Shown in pieces: positions 25,123 to 34,127 of a stretch of 64,000 nucleotides of DNA. The DNA comes from Clostridium_AQ sp900552125 (GTDB lineage: Bacteria > Bacillota_I > Bacilli_A > Erysipelotrichales > Erysipelotrichaceae). Numbering within the stretch: the first letter of the stretch is position 1; each line of letters starts with the position of its first letter. Under the pieces are notes generated by a model. That model was given only the letters and a program-made list of their open reading frames with translations. It searched no databases and was not told the origin of the DNA. Where the stretch lies: the NCBI GenBank assembly GCA_037892765.1, contig JBBKBW010000009.1. One strand, 5' to 3'. A program made the translations under genes and the position numbers.

Positions 25123-25647
25123 TTAACAATTCCATTTTACTTTAACTGGATTAGTTTCATTTTGTTTGGCATGTTGTTTTAGCGAAGATAAAGCTTTCTG
25201 CCATTCTTTTTTAGCTGCCTTATCATATTCCGTTTGTGCCTTATCTAAATCAAATTCATCATATGCTACAGCTGCAGCTCCATAATAGATAAACCCCAAT
25301 GCATTCGTAGGTGTCTGATAGATAGCACAGGCAGTTGATATAGCTCTTGCGGCTGCTTGCGCAATTGGGTCTTTTATAGTAGAAGAATGCTGTCTTGTGT
25401 CCTTCAACAATGGCTTAACTGTTTTCCAATCTGTTTTTTCCTTAATAGTCTTTTCACAAACATCTATGACTTCTTCTATGATTTTCTCTGAGTTCTGATA
25501 ATGTTTCTTATATATAGTTACATAGTTTTCTTTTACATATTCTATTCCCCATAAAGCTAGTGTTTCTTTACTTTGCGTTTCTATAACACTCATCATTTCT
25601 TGACATTCTTCCCAATCTATTTCCCCTAACATTTTTCTTAACTTCAT
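25123..25647 (-). CDS. Putative immunity-like protein (Imm5-type)
   Basis: This 174-residue soluble, helix-rich protein resembles the putative immunity proteins found beside polymorphic toxins. Its central pattern is KDPIAQAAARAISTACAIYQ then TPTNALGFIYYGAAAVAYDE, followed by a KEWQKALSSLKQHA helix. In that family the Ala-rich helices with a conserved H/N-A-L-G are typical. No toxin gene lies next to it, so either it works alone or the family label is misleading. It is co-transcribed with the downstream GNAT gene. Confidence 0.5.
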   Translation of the reverse strand: MKLRKMLGEIDWEECQEMMSVIETQSKETLALWGIEYVKENYVTIYKKHYQNSEKIIEEVIDVCEKTIKEKTDWKTVKPLLKDTRQHSSTIKDPIAQAAARAISTACAIYQTPTNALGFIYYGAAAVAYDEFDLDKAQTEYDKAAKKEWQKALSSLKQHAKQNETNPVKVKWNC

Positions 25648-25734
25648 GATTACCTACCTCCTATTTTTATTATACATAATACTTCAGTAAAATACAGATT
25701 ACATTTCTCAAAACAAGAAGATATTATATAAACT

Positions 25735-25760
25735 AAAAAAAGATGAATAGAAATCCACCT
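25735..25760 (-). terminator. Terminator of the licT-bgl operon
   Basis: On the minus strand, AGGTGGAT/ATTCATCT (8 bp including two G-U, 4-nt loop) is followed by seven Ts. It lies 6 nt after the GH1 stop codon. Confidence 0.7.
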
Positions 25761-25766
25761 TTTCGT

Positions 25767-27200
25767 TTATAGATTTTCGCCATTGGAGGCAATTACATCT
25801 TTATACCAATAGAAGCTTTTTTTCTTATAGCGTTTCATAGTTCCACTGCCATCATTATGACGGTCTACATAAATGAAACCATAACGTTTAGCCATTTCTC
25901 CTGTGGATGCACTTACTAAATCAATACATCCCCATGGAGTATATCCTAATAGATCTACTCCATCTTCTTCAACTGCCGCTTTAAACGCTTTGATATGCTC
26001 CTGTAAATAAGAAATACGATAGTCATCAGATACTCTATAGCCATCAACTTCTTTATCTAAAAGTACATCGTTTGCCCCTAATCCATTTTCTACGATAAAC
26101 AATGGTTTTTGATAACGATCATATAACGTATTCATTGTTGTACGAAGACCTAATGGATCAATCTGCCAACCCCATTCACTTGATTTCAAATAAGGGTTCT
26201 TTGTGCCTTTAAACGCATTTCCAATAGTTTCACCAACACCTTCTTGTGTAGTGATACAACGTGAAGAATAATAGCTAAAGCTAATGAAATCTACAGTATG
26301 ATTCTTTAATATTTCACGATCTTCATCGCTTATATCAAAACGAATACCTTCACGTTCAAAGAACTTCAATGCATAATTCGGATAATATCCACGAGCCTGT
26401 ACATCGATGAACATCATGTTTTCTCGATCTTTGCCCAAAGCAGCCCAAACATCCTCCGGCATACAGGAATATGGGTAATAATTTCCCGCAGCCATCATGC
26501 ATCCAATCATATTGTCTGGATTTATTTCATGTGCTATTTTTGTAGCCCAAGCACTTGCGACTAATTCATGATGAGCGCTTGCATATTTGGCCTGTTGCTG
26601 ATCTTCGCCTTCTTCAAACTGTAACCCCGCCCCCATAAATGGCAGATGTAAAATCATATTAATTTCATTAAATGTAATCCAATATTTAACTAAATCCTTA
26701 TAGCGAGTAAATAATACAGTTACTAAACGTTTATAGAAATCAATCATCTTACGATTTTTCCATCCGCCATAAGTTTTAATCAAATGCATTGGACAATCAA
26801 AGTGCGTAATTGTGACTAATGGTTCAATTCCATATTTTTTACATTCTTTAAAGACATCTTCATAAAATTGTAGACCTTCTTCATTTGGTTCTTCTTCATC
26901 ACCTTTAGGAAAGATTCTACTCCATGCGATAGACATACGGAATGTTTTAAATCCCATTTCCGCAAATAAAGCAATGTCTTCTTTATAATGATGATAAAAA
27001 TCTATTCCTTTTAAGGCAGGATAGTATTGATTTTCATCAATACTATCCATTTTGTATAAACCACGCATAACCAGAGGACGTAGTTCTCCATGAGGAATTA
27101 CATCAACATTTGCTAAACCTCGTCCACCTTCAAGATAGGCTCCCTCACATTGATTAGCAGCAGTAGCACCACCCCATAAAAAGTCTTTTCGTAATGCCAT
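25767..27200 (-). CDS. bglA: 6-phospho-beta-glucosidase (GH1)
   Basis: This GH1 enzyme hydrolyses phosphorylated beta-glucosides delivered by the PTS to glucose-6-P and aglycone in the cytoplasm. The 477-residue protein begins LRKDFLWGGATAANQCEGAY. It has the acid/base Glu179 in WITFNEIN, the nucleophile Glu in LFIVENGLGAND, and the 6-phosphate-binding tail STGEMAKRYGFIYVDRHNDG (Ser, Lys, Tyr), so it is the phospho-form. The start ATG 27200 is chosen because AAGGAAG lies 6 nt before it; another ATG lies 6 nt upstream. It follows the beta-glucoside PTS gene by 17 nt. Confidence 0.93.
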   Translation of the reverse strand: MALRKDFLWGGATAANQCEGAYLEGGRGLANVDVIPHGELRPLVMRGLYKMDSIDENQYYPALKGIDFYHHYKEDIALFAEMGFKTFRMSIAWSRIFPKGDEEEPNEEGLQFYEDVFKECKKYGIEPLVTITHFDCPMHLIKTYGGWKNRKMIDFYKRLVTVLFTRYKDLVKYWITFNEINMILHLPFMGAGLQFEEGEDQQQAKYASAHHELVASAWATKIAHEINPDNMIGCMMAAGNYYPYSCMPEDVWAALGKDRENMMFIDVQARGYYPNYALKFFEREGIRFDISDEDREILKNHTVDFISFSYYSSRCITTQEGVGETIGNAFKGTKNPYLKSSEWGWQIDPLGLRTTMNTLYDRYQKPLFIVENGLGANDVLLDKEVDGYRVSDDYRISYLQEHIKAFKAAVEEDGVDLLGYTPWGCIDLVSASTGEMAKRYGFIYVDRHNDGSGTMKRYKKKSFYWYKDVIASNGENL

Positions 27201-27217
27201 ATACATCTTCCTTTCTG

Positions 27218-29095
27218 TTATTTAATAACTTTAATCACAGTTTCCTTAGGATGTGAATTACCTTCAGTTAGTGAAATAATGTCACTATACTCCATTGTGT
27301 TTGTGATGATCATTGGTGTGATGATATCGTAACCTGCTTTTTGTATAGCTTCTAGGTCTACCTTTAATAATGGTGTACCTACTTCGACATTATCATGTAC
27401 GTTAACTAAAGCTTCAAAATGTTCACCTTTTAGATTTACTGTATCTAATCCTACATGAATCAGAATTTCTACACCATCTTCAGATTTGATTCCGATGGCA
27501 TGCTTCGTATCAAAAATCATTTGTACGTTTCCTTTTACAGGAGAAACAAATGTTCCATTACTTGGATAAACTGCAATACCTTTCCCCATAATTTCCTGTG
27601 CAAATGTAGGGTCATTTACTTCTGATAATGGCTTGATTTCACCTTCTACAGGGGCGCAGATATCTAATGTAGTTCCAGCAGCTACTTCTTTTCTTTCTAC
27701 TGGTTCCGTTACATTTTTTTCTTTTGGTTCATTTACTTCTTCATCTTTATATAATGTGAAAGATACAATAAATGAAATTACAAATGCAATTAAGGCACCG
27801 ATACATGCAAAGATTAAATCATGGAATCCATCTCCTCCTAAATATCCAGGTAATGTCATTAGTCCAGGAGAACCACCACCATAATTTTTCACAACAAATA
27901 GTCCCATAAACAATCCACCAGCTGCACCACCAATACATGCTGAAATTAATGGTGTTTTATAGCGCATGTTTACCCCAAATAATGCCGGTTCTGTAATACC
28001 GCATACTGCTGTAATTGCGGCAGAAGAAGCAATTTGGCGAACTTCTTGTGATTTAGTTTTAAAGGCAACACCAAAGCTTGCGGCACCTTGAGCAATATTA
28101 CTTGCTAAGTTTGCAGGGTATACAATAGTATCAAATCCTGTTGTCATACGGTTGTTGATCCCAATTGGAATGATTCCATAATGTGTTCCTGTCATAACTA
28201 ATAATGGGAATAGACCACCTAGAAGCATTGGAACCAACCAGCTACAATATGTATTCAAAGTAGTAACTGCTGTAGAAATCCATCCAGCAATAATGTATCC
28301 AATAGGACCTAATACAACTAATGTAGCAATACCCGCAACTAATATAGTTATTAATGGTTTTGTAAAGAATTTAATTGCTTTTGGAGAAATACGATCTGCG
28401 ATTGGCTCTACATAAGACATGAACCATACAGATAATATAATTGGAATAACAGAAGAGGAATAAGAAGCCTGATAGATTGGCAGGAAGAATAAAGAAATCC
28501 CTTCTCCTGTTTCGGATGCAGTCGATACCATTGTCACAAAGTTAGGATGTAACATGATACCTGCAAGCATCATCGCAAGATATGCATTACAGCCAAATTT
28601 CTTTGCGGCAGAATTTGCTAATAAGAATGGCAAGAAATAGAATGCTGCATCTCCCATAAAGTTAATGATCTGATAGCTTTGATCTGTTGTTTCTACCACA
28701 TGAAAAGCAACTAATAAAGATAAAACAGCTTTCAGCATACCTGCTGCAGTAATCGCAGGCAATACTGGTGTAAATATACCTGTAATAGTATCAATAAATC
28801 TAGCAGCTAACCCTTTCTTCTCTTCTTGTTCCGGTTTCGAAGAATCTAGCCGTGTACATTTTTCCATGATTGGCTTATACACATGGTTTACATCATTTCC
28901 TATGATAACCTGATACTGTCCTCCATTAATCGCAACACCTAATACTCCAGGTGTTTTCTTCAATTGTTCAGTTTGTGCAATTCCTTCATCCTTTAAGTTA
29001 AAACGAAGTCTTGTAGCACAATGCGTAAGACCTGTAACATTGTTAGATCCGCCGACTAGATCTAATATTTTATCGGCTAATTCCTGATAATTCAT
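27218..29095 (-). CDS. bglF: PTS beta-glucoside transporter EIIBCA
   Basis: This 625-residue three-domain PTS permease takes up and phosphorylates beta-glucosides. The IIB domain (1-90) has the phospho-Cys26 in GLTHCATRLRF. The IIC domain spans about 105-450 with ten or so membrane segments, including HYGIIPIGINNRM and ITEPALFGVNMRYKTPLISA. The IIA domain (about 480-620) has FAQEIMGKGIAVYPSNG and the phospho-His in EILIHVGLDTVNLKG. It lies between the antiterminator gene and bglA; regulation is by the RAT upstream and, for the regulator, probably by phosphorylation from this EII. Similar proteins include BglP of Bacillus and BglF of E. coli. Confidence 0.95.
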   Translation of the reverse strand: MNYQELADKILDLVGGSNNVTGLTHCATRLRFNLKDEGIAQTEQLKKTPGVLGVAINGGQYQVIIGNDVNHVYKPIMEKCTRLDSSKPEQEEKKGLAARFIDTITGIFTPVLPAITAAGMLKAVLSLLVAFHVVETTDQSYQIINFMGDAAFYFLPFLLANSAAKKFGCNAYLAMMLAGIMLHPNFVTMVSTASETGEGISLFFLPIYQASYSSSVIPIILSVWFMSYVEPIADRISPKAIKFFTKPLITILVAGIATLVVLGPIGYIIAGWISTAVTTLNTYCSWLVPMLLGGLFPLLVMTGTHYGIIPIGINNRMTTGFDTIVYPANLASNIAQGAASFGVAFKTKSQEVRQIASSAAITAVCGITEPALFGVNMRYKTPLISACIGGAAGGLFMGLFVVKNYGGGSPGLMTLPGYLGGDGFHDLIFACIGALIAFVISFIVSFTLYKDEEVNEPKEKNVTEPVERKEVAAGTTLDICAPVEGEIKPLSEVNDPTFAQEIMGKGIAVYPSNGTFVSPVKGNVQMIFDTKHAIGIKSEDGVEILIHVGLDTVNLKGEHFEALVNVHDNVEVGTPLLKVDLEAIQKAGYDIITPMIITNTMEYSDIISLTEGNSHPKETVIKVIK

Positions 29096-29130
29096 TTCAG
29101 TACCTCCTAATATGTAGATACGTCATTTTT

Positions 29131-29964
29131 TTACATAGATGTAATGCGATGAATATGAATCATAAGATACATAATTTCATCATTTGTCATCTGCAGATGA
29201 TATTCTTTTCTAAGATACTCATACACTTTTAAAACACAGGCATATTCGTTTTTATATTGATTTTTAATCATTAGGAAGAAGCTATCTTCTTTTTCTTCAA
29301 TTTCAACATTTGAAAAAACACGTTTCACAAAGAATTTTAAATGAGTTAAAAAACGATCATAATGAATAGAAGTCTCATCTAATTCAATATTGAAGTGATA
29401 CTTAATAATATTTAATGTATTCTGTATTACTTTCATCATCTCTTTTGTCTGATCCATACCTATTGAATCAAAAGAAGCATTCACAACATGCAACGCAATA
29501 AAACCAGCTTCTGCATCTGGTAAACGAATACCAGCCTTTGTTTCAATAATATCCAAAGCTTCCATTCCAATTTGAAATTCATGTAGATAAAAACGTTTAA
29601 TTTCAGATAAAAGAGCATTTTGAATATTGATACCATTGTTAAATCGCTCAATTGCGAAAGCAATATGATCACATAGAGTTAAATAAATAGTATCACTTAA
29701 TTCTTTTCCTAATGAAGCTTTCGCATAATCAACAATTTCATTTGTAATCTGAATGCAAGAAAGTGGAACTCTTGAAAGTATTTCTTCAAATTGATCATTT
29801 TGTTTATCATCTAGCATGGTATAAACTTTTTCTATTTTCGATTCATCAATCGAATCTCCTACTTGTTTCTTAAAACCGAGTCCACATCCCATGACTAATA
29901 TTTCCTGTTGTTTATTATTACGAGAACGTACAAGATTATTATTTATTACTTTTTCTACTACCAA
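29131..29964 (-). CDS. licT: LicT/BglG-family transcription antiterminator
   Basis: This 277-residue RNA-binding antiterminator starts with a CAT domain (VVEKVINNNLVRSRNNKQQE, then VMGCGLGFKKQVGDSIDESK) that binds the RAT hairpin. Two PRD domains follow (about 65-170 and 172-277), whose His residues (for example CDHIAFAIERFN, HEFQIGME, LHVVNAS, LMIHIHRI) are phosphorylated by HPr and EII. The start is TTG 29964, preceded by AAAGGAGGATGCAGA. The frame extends upstream through the leader and terminator, but those codons are not protein. It is first in the licT-bglF-bglA operon and controls it by antitermination at 29990-30074. Confidence 0.92.
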   Translation of the reverse strand: MVVEKVINNNLVRSRNNKQQEILVMGCGLGFKKQVGDSIDESKIEKVYTMLDDKQNDQFEEILSRVPLSCIQITNEIVDYAKASLGKELSDTIYLTLCDHIAFAIERFNNGINIQNALLSEIKRFYLHEFQIGMEALDIIETKAGIRLPDAEAGFIALHVVNASFDSIGMDQTKEMMKVIQNTLNIIKYHFNIELDETSIHYDRFLTHLKFFVKRVFSNVEIEEKEDSFFLMIKNQYKNEYACVLKVYEYLRKEYHLQMTNDEIMYLMIHIHRITSM

Positions 29965-29989
29965 TCTGCATCCTCCTTTCTCGAACCAG

Positions 29990-30052
29990 TACAAAAAAAG
30001 ACTATACCGGTTCACATCACGTAAAAAAGACGTATGTGTACAATCGGTATAG
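29990..30052 (-). terminator. Leader terminator controlled by LicT
   Basis: On the minus strand, CTATACCG (30052-30045) pairs with CGGTATAG (30009-30002) and is followed by TCTTTTTTTG. Its 5' arm overlaps the end of the RAT, so bound LicT would prevent terminator formation. Confidence 0.85.
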
Positions 30053-30074
30053 CCTGCATTACCAGTAACAATCC
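30052..30074 (-). promoter_or_regulatory. RAT (ribonucleic antiterminator) of licT operon
   Basis: On the minus strand GGATTGTTACTG GTAATGCAGGC matches the BglG/SacY-family RAT consensus (GGATTGTTACTG ... GCAGGC). It sits in the leader between promoter and TTG start. Confidence 0.9.
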
Positions 30075-30088
30075 TTTTATACACGAAG

Positions 30089-30118
30089 AATATATCACAA
30101 GCGCTTTCACTTTGTCAA
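30089..30118 (-). promoter_or_regulatory. licT operon promoter with cre site
   Basis: On the minus strand TTGACA (30118-30113), an 18-nt spacer and TATATT (30094-30089) form the promoter. The spacer holds TGAAAGCGCTTGTG (30109-30096), close to the CcpA cre consensus TGWAAGCGYTWWCA, so glucose repression is likely in addition to LicT control. Confidence 0.75.
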
Positions 30119-30186
30119 TTAATTTGTTTCAACTTTAGTAACTACTATCATAAAAACGCTCAGATTCACAAATTCTTACTACAAAT

Positions 30187-31776
30187 TTATTCCTCTATTC
30201 CATATTCCTTCGCAAGATAGTCATCATAGCTCATACGACGATCTATAATGCCGTCATCTGTTATTTCTATGATGCGGTTGGCAATTGTCTGAATAAACTG
30301 ATGGTCGTGGCTCACAAAGATTAATTCTCCTGGATATTTAATCAATGCATTATTTAATGTCTGGATGGATTCTAAATCTAAATGATTGATTGGATCATCC
30401 ATCAATAATAAATTCCCTGCTTCTAACATTGTCTTTGACAACATACAGCGAGCTTTTTCACCACCAGATAGAACATTTACTGGTTTTAATGGTTCTTCGC
30501 CACTAAACAGCATCCTTCCCAAGAAACCACGAATAAATGCCATATCATCAATGTCTGTATACTGACTCAGCCAATCACAAATACTTTGTGTACCTTCAAA
30601 ATATGAGCTATTGTCATCTGGTATATAAGATACTTTAATTGTTTGTCCTAATTGAATGCTTCCTTTATCCGGCTGAAGTTCATTCGCAATCAGTTTCAGC
30701 AACAAGGTAGTTTTTAGCGGATCACCAATTAGTGCTACTTTATCACCTTTCATTAAATTAAAGGAAACATTAGTTAGCTTACAGTCATCTACCTGTTTTT
30801 CTACATCTTCAATATATAATATAGAACGACCACTTTCTCTTTCTGGTTTAAATTCAATAAATGGATATTTTCTTGTGGATGGCTGTAAATCATCTAATGT
30901 GATTTTATCTAAAATCTTCTTTCTAGATGTTGCCTGTTTTGACTTTGATGCATTGGCAGAGAAACGAGCAATAAATTCTTCCAATTCCTTAATTTTCTCT
31001 TCTTTTTTACGATTTGCGTCTTTTAACTGACGTGTAATCAATTGACTAGACTCATACCAGAAGTCATAATTTCCCGCAAATAGTTTTATTTTCCCATAAT
31101 CTACATCTGCGATATGTGTACATACTTTATTTAAAAAGTGGCGGTCATGACTAACTACAATTACCGTATTTTCATAATTCATAAGGAAATGTTCCAGCCA
31201 TGCACATGCTTTAATATCTAAATGGTTCGTAGGCTCATCTAGTAAAAGCGTGTTTGGTTTCCCAAATAAAGCCTGAGCTAACAGTACTTTGACTTTATCA
31301 CTACCTGCAAGATCTTTCATATATACATCATGCAGTTCTTGTGTTATACCTAAACCATTTAATAAAGTGGCGGCATTACTTTCCGCATTCCAACCATCCA
31401 TTTCCGCAAATGCTGCTTCTAGCTCTCCTGCACGTATACCATCTTCTTCACTAAAATCTTCTTTACAATAGATTTCATCTTTTTCTTTTTTTATTTCATA
31501 TAATTTAGTATTTCCCATTAAAACAGTTTCTAATACTGTATAATCATCAAACTGGAAATGATCTTGTTTTAACGTAAATACTGTTTCATTGGGTTTCATA
31601 ATAACCGAACCTGTATCAGGCTGTAGCTCACCGCTTAATACTTTTAAAAAGGTTGATTTTCCTGCACCATTTGCACCAATCAAACCATAACAGTTTCCAT
31701 CAGTGAATTTTAAGTTTACATTATCATATAGTGTTCTCGAACCAAATCGAACACTGACATTCTGTGTTTCAATCAT
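30187..31776 (-). CDS. ABC-F family ATPase (YbiT/YkpA-like)
   Basis: This 529-residue soluble protein has two ABC domains and an inter-domain linker (about 240-290, RQLKDANRKKEEKIKELEEF), with no membrane part: an ABC-F. Such proteins act on ribosomes as translation factors or give antibiotic resistance. NBD1 has Walker A GANGAGKST and Walker B LLLDEPTNHLD, but its signature is LAGSDK. NBD2 has an intact signature LSGGEK, but its Walker A is GDPLKTT and its Walker B LLMDDPINHLD has Asp instead of the catalytic Glu. So one composite ATP site is intact (Walker A1 with signature 2) and the other is degenerate. It resembles the YbiT/YkpA branch more than the resistance types. Confidence 0.88.
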   Translation of the reverse strand: MIETQNVSVRFGSRTLYDNVNLKFTDGNCYGLIGANGAGKSTFLKVLSGELQPDTGSVIMKPNETVFTLKQDHFQFDDYTVLETVLMGNTKLYEIKKEKDEIYCKEDFSEEDGIRAGELEAAFAEMDGWNAESNAATLLNGLGITQELHDVYMKDLAGSDKVKVLLAQALFGKPNTLLLDEPTNHLDIKACAWLEHFLMNYENTVIVVSHDRHFLNKVCTHIADVDYGKIKLFAGNYDFWYESSQLITRQLKDANRKKEEKIKELEEFIARFSANASKSKQATSRKKILDKITLDDLQPSTRKYPFIEFKPERESGRSILYIEDVEKQVDDCKLTNVSFNLMKGDKVALIGDPLKTTLLLKLIANELQPDKGSIQLGQTIKVSYIPDDNSSYFEGTQSICDWLSQYTDIDDMAFIRGFLGRMLFSGEEPLKPVNVLSGGEKARCMLSKTMLEAGNLLLMDDPINHLDLESIQTLNNALIKYPGELIFVSHDHQFIQTIANRIIEITDDGIIDRRMSYDDYLAKEYGIEE

Positions 31777-31883
31777 TTATATCTACCTCCACGCACAATT
31801 ATGCATTATATCATAGAAAAATAGAAAGTGTATGAAATCTCATAAAATACAATAAGTTCACATAATTAATTATTGCTTTTTGC

Positions 31884-31932
31884 ACAAAAAAAGACCAATG
31901 AATCTAACTTATTCACAACTTCATTGATCTTT
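31884..31932 (-). terminator. Terminator of the GH112 operon
   Basis: On the minus strand a 13-bp stem AAAGATCAATGAA / TTCATTGGTCTTT (one G-U) is followed by seven Ts. Confidence 0.85.
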
Positions 31933-31966
31933 ATGTTAAATTACCATTTTTTCATTATTCGAAAAT

Positions 31967-34117
31967 TTAGTCGATTTCGTACCAGCGAATACCATTAGCC
32001 TCTAAATCAACAGTAAATGATTCTCCATTTCCTTTATAGATTTTTGTAGTTTGAGGTTCATAAGTATTATTTACAACACAATAACTGTTTGTGGAAGGAT
32101 AAACATTAATATCAACATTATAATTTTCTGAATACCATTTTTTCATCTCGTTTTCTTTATGAGCTGCATAGAAGATTGTACGATACAATAGACGTGAATT
32201 TTCAAAGCTAAAAGGCAATCCATTCAAATAAACAGAACGACCTTTTCCATATTCATTAACTGCTAAATTTATATGCTGATTATTTAAACGAATGATTTGA
32301 GTTCCAGGAAGTGCATAGACATTGTTTACACATTCTCCCCAATTCTCGTGTTCGAGCTGTTCAGTGATGAAATGTTCCTGACATGCTTCCCAGTTATATT
32401 TATCTGTATGCATTGTAAAACCAAGTTCTTCATCAACGCCTAAAACGTCATATAATGTGAAGAATTTTCCATTTTTTGCACATGCTGTTGGCTCTCCAAC
32501 ACCAATAAATCCACCACCGTTATCAACATATTTACGTAATGTACTAATTATGATTGGATCAAATTCTTCTCCGCCGCTAAAGGAAGTATATGCATCCCCA
32601 ACATTCAAGACAACATCGATATCATCTAATATATTTGGATTTGCTCGTAAATCTTCAAATGATACAAAGCGAACATCAAATGGGAAACCACTTAATGCTT
32701 CCATAACTCCTGTATAGGAATAAATCTGTTTATACCAAATGGCATGATGAACCAAATGAGTTCCCCAACGACGAAGTTCACCCCAGCTATTTAACACTGC
32801 TACATTTAATAATGTATGAGGTGTCTGCTGATTTATATGAGAATATAGCTCTCTAAATTCATCACAGACTTCTGTAATATAGTCAATAAATTCAGGGAAA
32901 TCTAAAGCAAGTTTCAAATAACCTCCATATCCTATACGATCAACAGGGGAACGTAGTATTGCACGTCGTGCTGTTACCCAGTTTTCTTTTGCCTCTTTTA
33001 AAGGATTACCTCCTTCATGGAAAGTGTCAGGGAAGAAATAAGGAAGGAAACGACCTTCTGTATATTTAACTCCTTTGATATCTGAAATTAGACGAAGTGT
33101 TGTTCCTGAGCCAACAGATCCAACAACAGCATCTAAACCAATACTTTCAAAGTATTTCCCAAAAGGTTCTGTTCCAATCCAATGATCCCCTAAAAACATC
33201 ATCGCTTCTTTTCCATACTCATGGCAAATATCTACAAACTTCTTCGCAAGCTTTGATACTTCTCGCTGCTGAAAATCCATAAAATCACGATATTCTTTAG
33301 TTGGAACACAGAAAGTAGAGTTGTTAAATCCTTTATTAATAATAAATTCAGGACGGAAACGATAACCTACTTCTTCTTCAAACTGTTTCAAAATATAAGG
33401 AGAAACTGATGCACTATAACCAAACCAGTCAACAAATTTTTCGCGTGCCAATTCATCAAACTGCAACGTAAACTGATGGAAGAAGGTTGTAAAACGTACA
33501 ACATCCACATCATCACGTTCCTGACAGAATTTTCTAAATTTTTCTATAACATATTTTTGTGTTTTTGGTTGACGAACATCAAATGTCATCTGATGTTCCT
33601 CATCTTGCCAGTCATTTGTCAGAGAATTGTACATGTGTACAGGATCCCAGATTACAAAGGCTAAAAAACTAACAGTATATGCATGATATGGAATGGTATC
33701 ATGGATAATGACTTCACGAGTTGTTTCATCATAATCCCAATCTGTTATAACTGTGTCTGTTGTACGATCAATAACTTCCCACCATCTATGAATATCATCA
33801 ATTGTATTAGGTTTTAATTGATCTTTGTAGAAATGTTTCATGATTTCAATACGCAATTCTGTATCTTTTGCTGTGATAAAATCACTCATAAGATACATTT
33901 GCTGAATTTCATCTGGATTAGCTTTCGCCCACTCATTGTCTTTTCGAGTTGTATAATACGTAGCATACTGTTTAATATCCATAGAACGAAGTTCTTCTGG
34001 CATGCTTGTTCCATCACAGTCGCGAATTGCATCTGCTTTCCAGCGGTGAATGATATCAATTGTTGCATCAATTACATCTATATCAGTCGGTACAGTTACA
34101 TGTCCACTTTTAATCAT
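31967..34117 (-). CDS. GH112 1,3-beta-galactosyl-N-acetylhexosamine phosphorylase
   Basis: This 716-residue GH112 enzyme phosphorolyses galacto-N-biose/lacto-N-biose (or, in one subgroup, galactosyl-rhamnose) to galactose-1-P and the acceptor sugar in the cytoplasm. The family is recognised by WKADAIRDCDGTSMPEEL near the N-terminus, the segment MMFLGDHWIGTEPFGKYF with the catalytic acid Asp311, and VGSVGSGTTLRLISDIKG followed by YTEGRFLPYFFPDTFHEGG. The C-terminal part is a beta-sandwich. The start ATG 34117 follows AAGGAGGATTAT. It is the last gene of an operon with an ABC importer, like the lnp cluster of bifidobacteria, but the kinase, transferase and epimerase genes (lnpB-D) are absent here. 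Acceptor specificity cannot be read from sequence alone. Confidence 0.9.
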   Translation of the reverse strand: MIKSGHVTVPTDIDVIDATIDIIHRWKADAIRDCDGTSMPEELRSMDIKQYATYYTTRKDNEWAKANPDEIQQMYLMSDFITAKDTELRIEIMKHFYKDQLKPNTIDDIHRWWEVIDRTTDTVITDWDYDETTREVIIHDTIPYHAYTVSFLAFVIWDPVHMYNSLTNDWQDEEHQMTFDVRQPKTQKYVIEKFRKFCQERDDVDVVRFTTFFHQFTLQFDELAREKFVDWFGYSASVSPYILKQFEEEVGYRFRPEFIINKGFNNSTFCVPTKEYRDFMDFQQREVSKLAKKFVDICHEYGKEAMMFLGDHWIGTEPFGKYFESIGLDAVVGSVGSGTTLRLISDIKGVKYTEGRFLPYFFPDTFHEGGNPLKEAKENWVTARRAILRSPVDRIGYGGYLKLALDFPEFIDYITEVCDEFRELYSHINQQTPHTLLNVAVLNSWGELRRWGTHLVHHAIWYKQIYSYTGVMEALSGFPFDVRFVSFEDLRANPNILDDIDVVLNVGDAYTSFSGGEEFDPIIISTLRKYVDNGGGFIGVGEPTACAKNGKFFTLYDVLGVDEELGFTMHTDKYNWEACQEHFITEQLEHENWGECVNNVYALPGTQIIRLNNQHINLAVNEYGKGRSVYLNGLPFSFENSRLLYRTIFYAAHKENEMKKWYSENYNVDINVYPSTNSYCVVNNTYEPQTTKIYKGNGESFTVDLEANGIRWYEID

Positions 34118-34127
34118 ATAATCCTCC

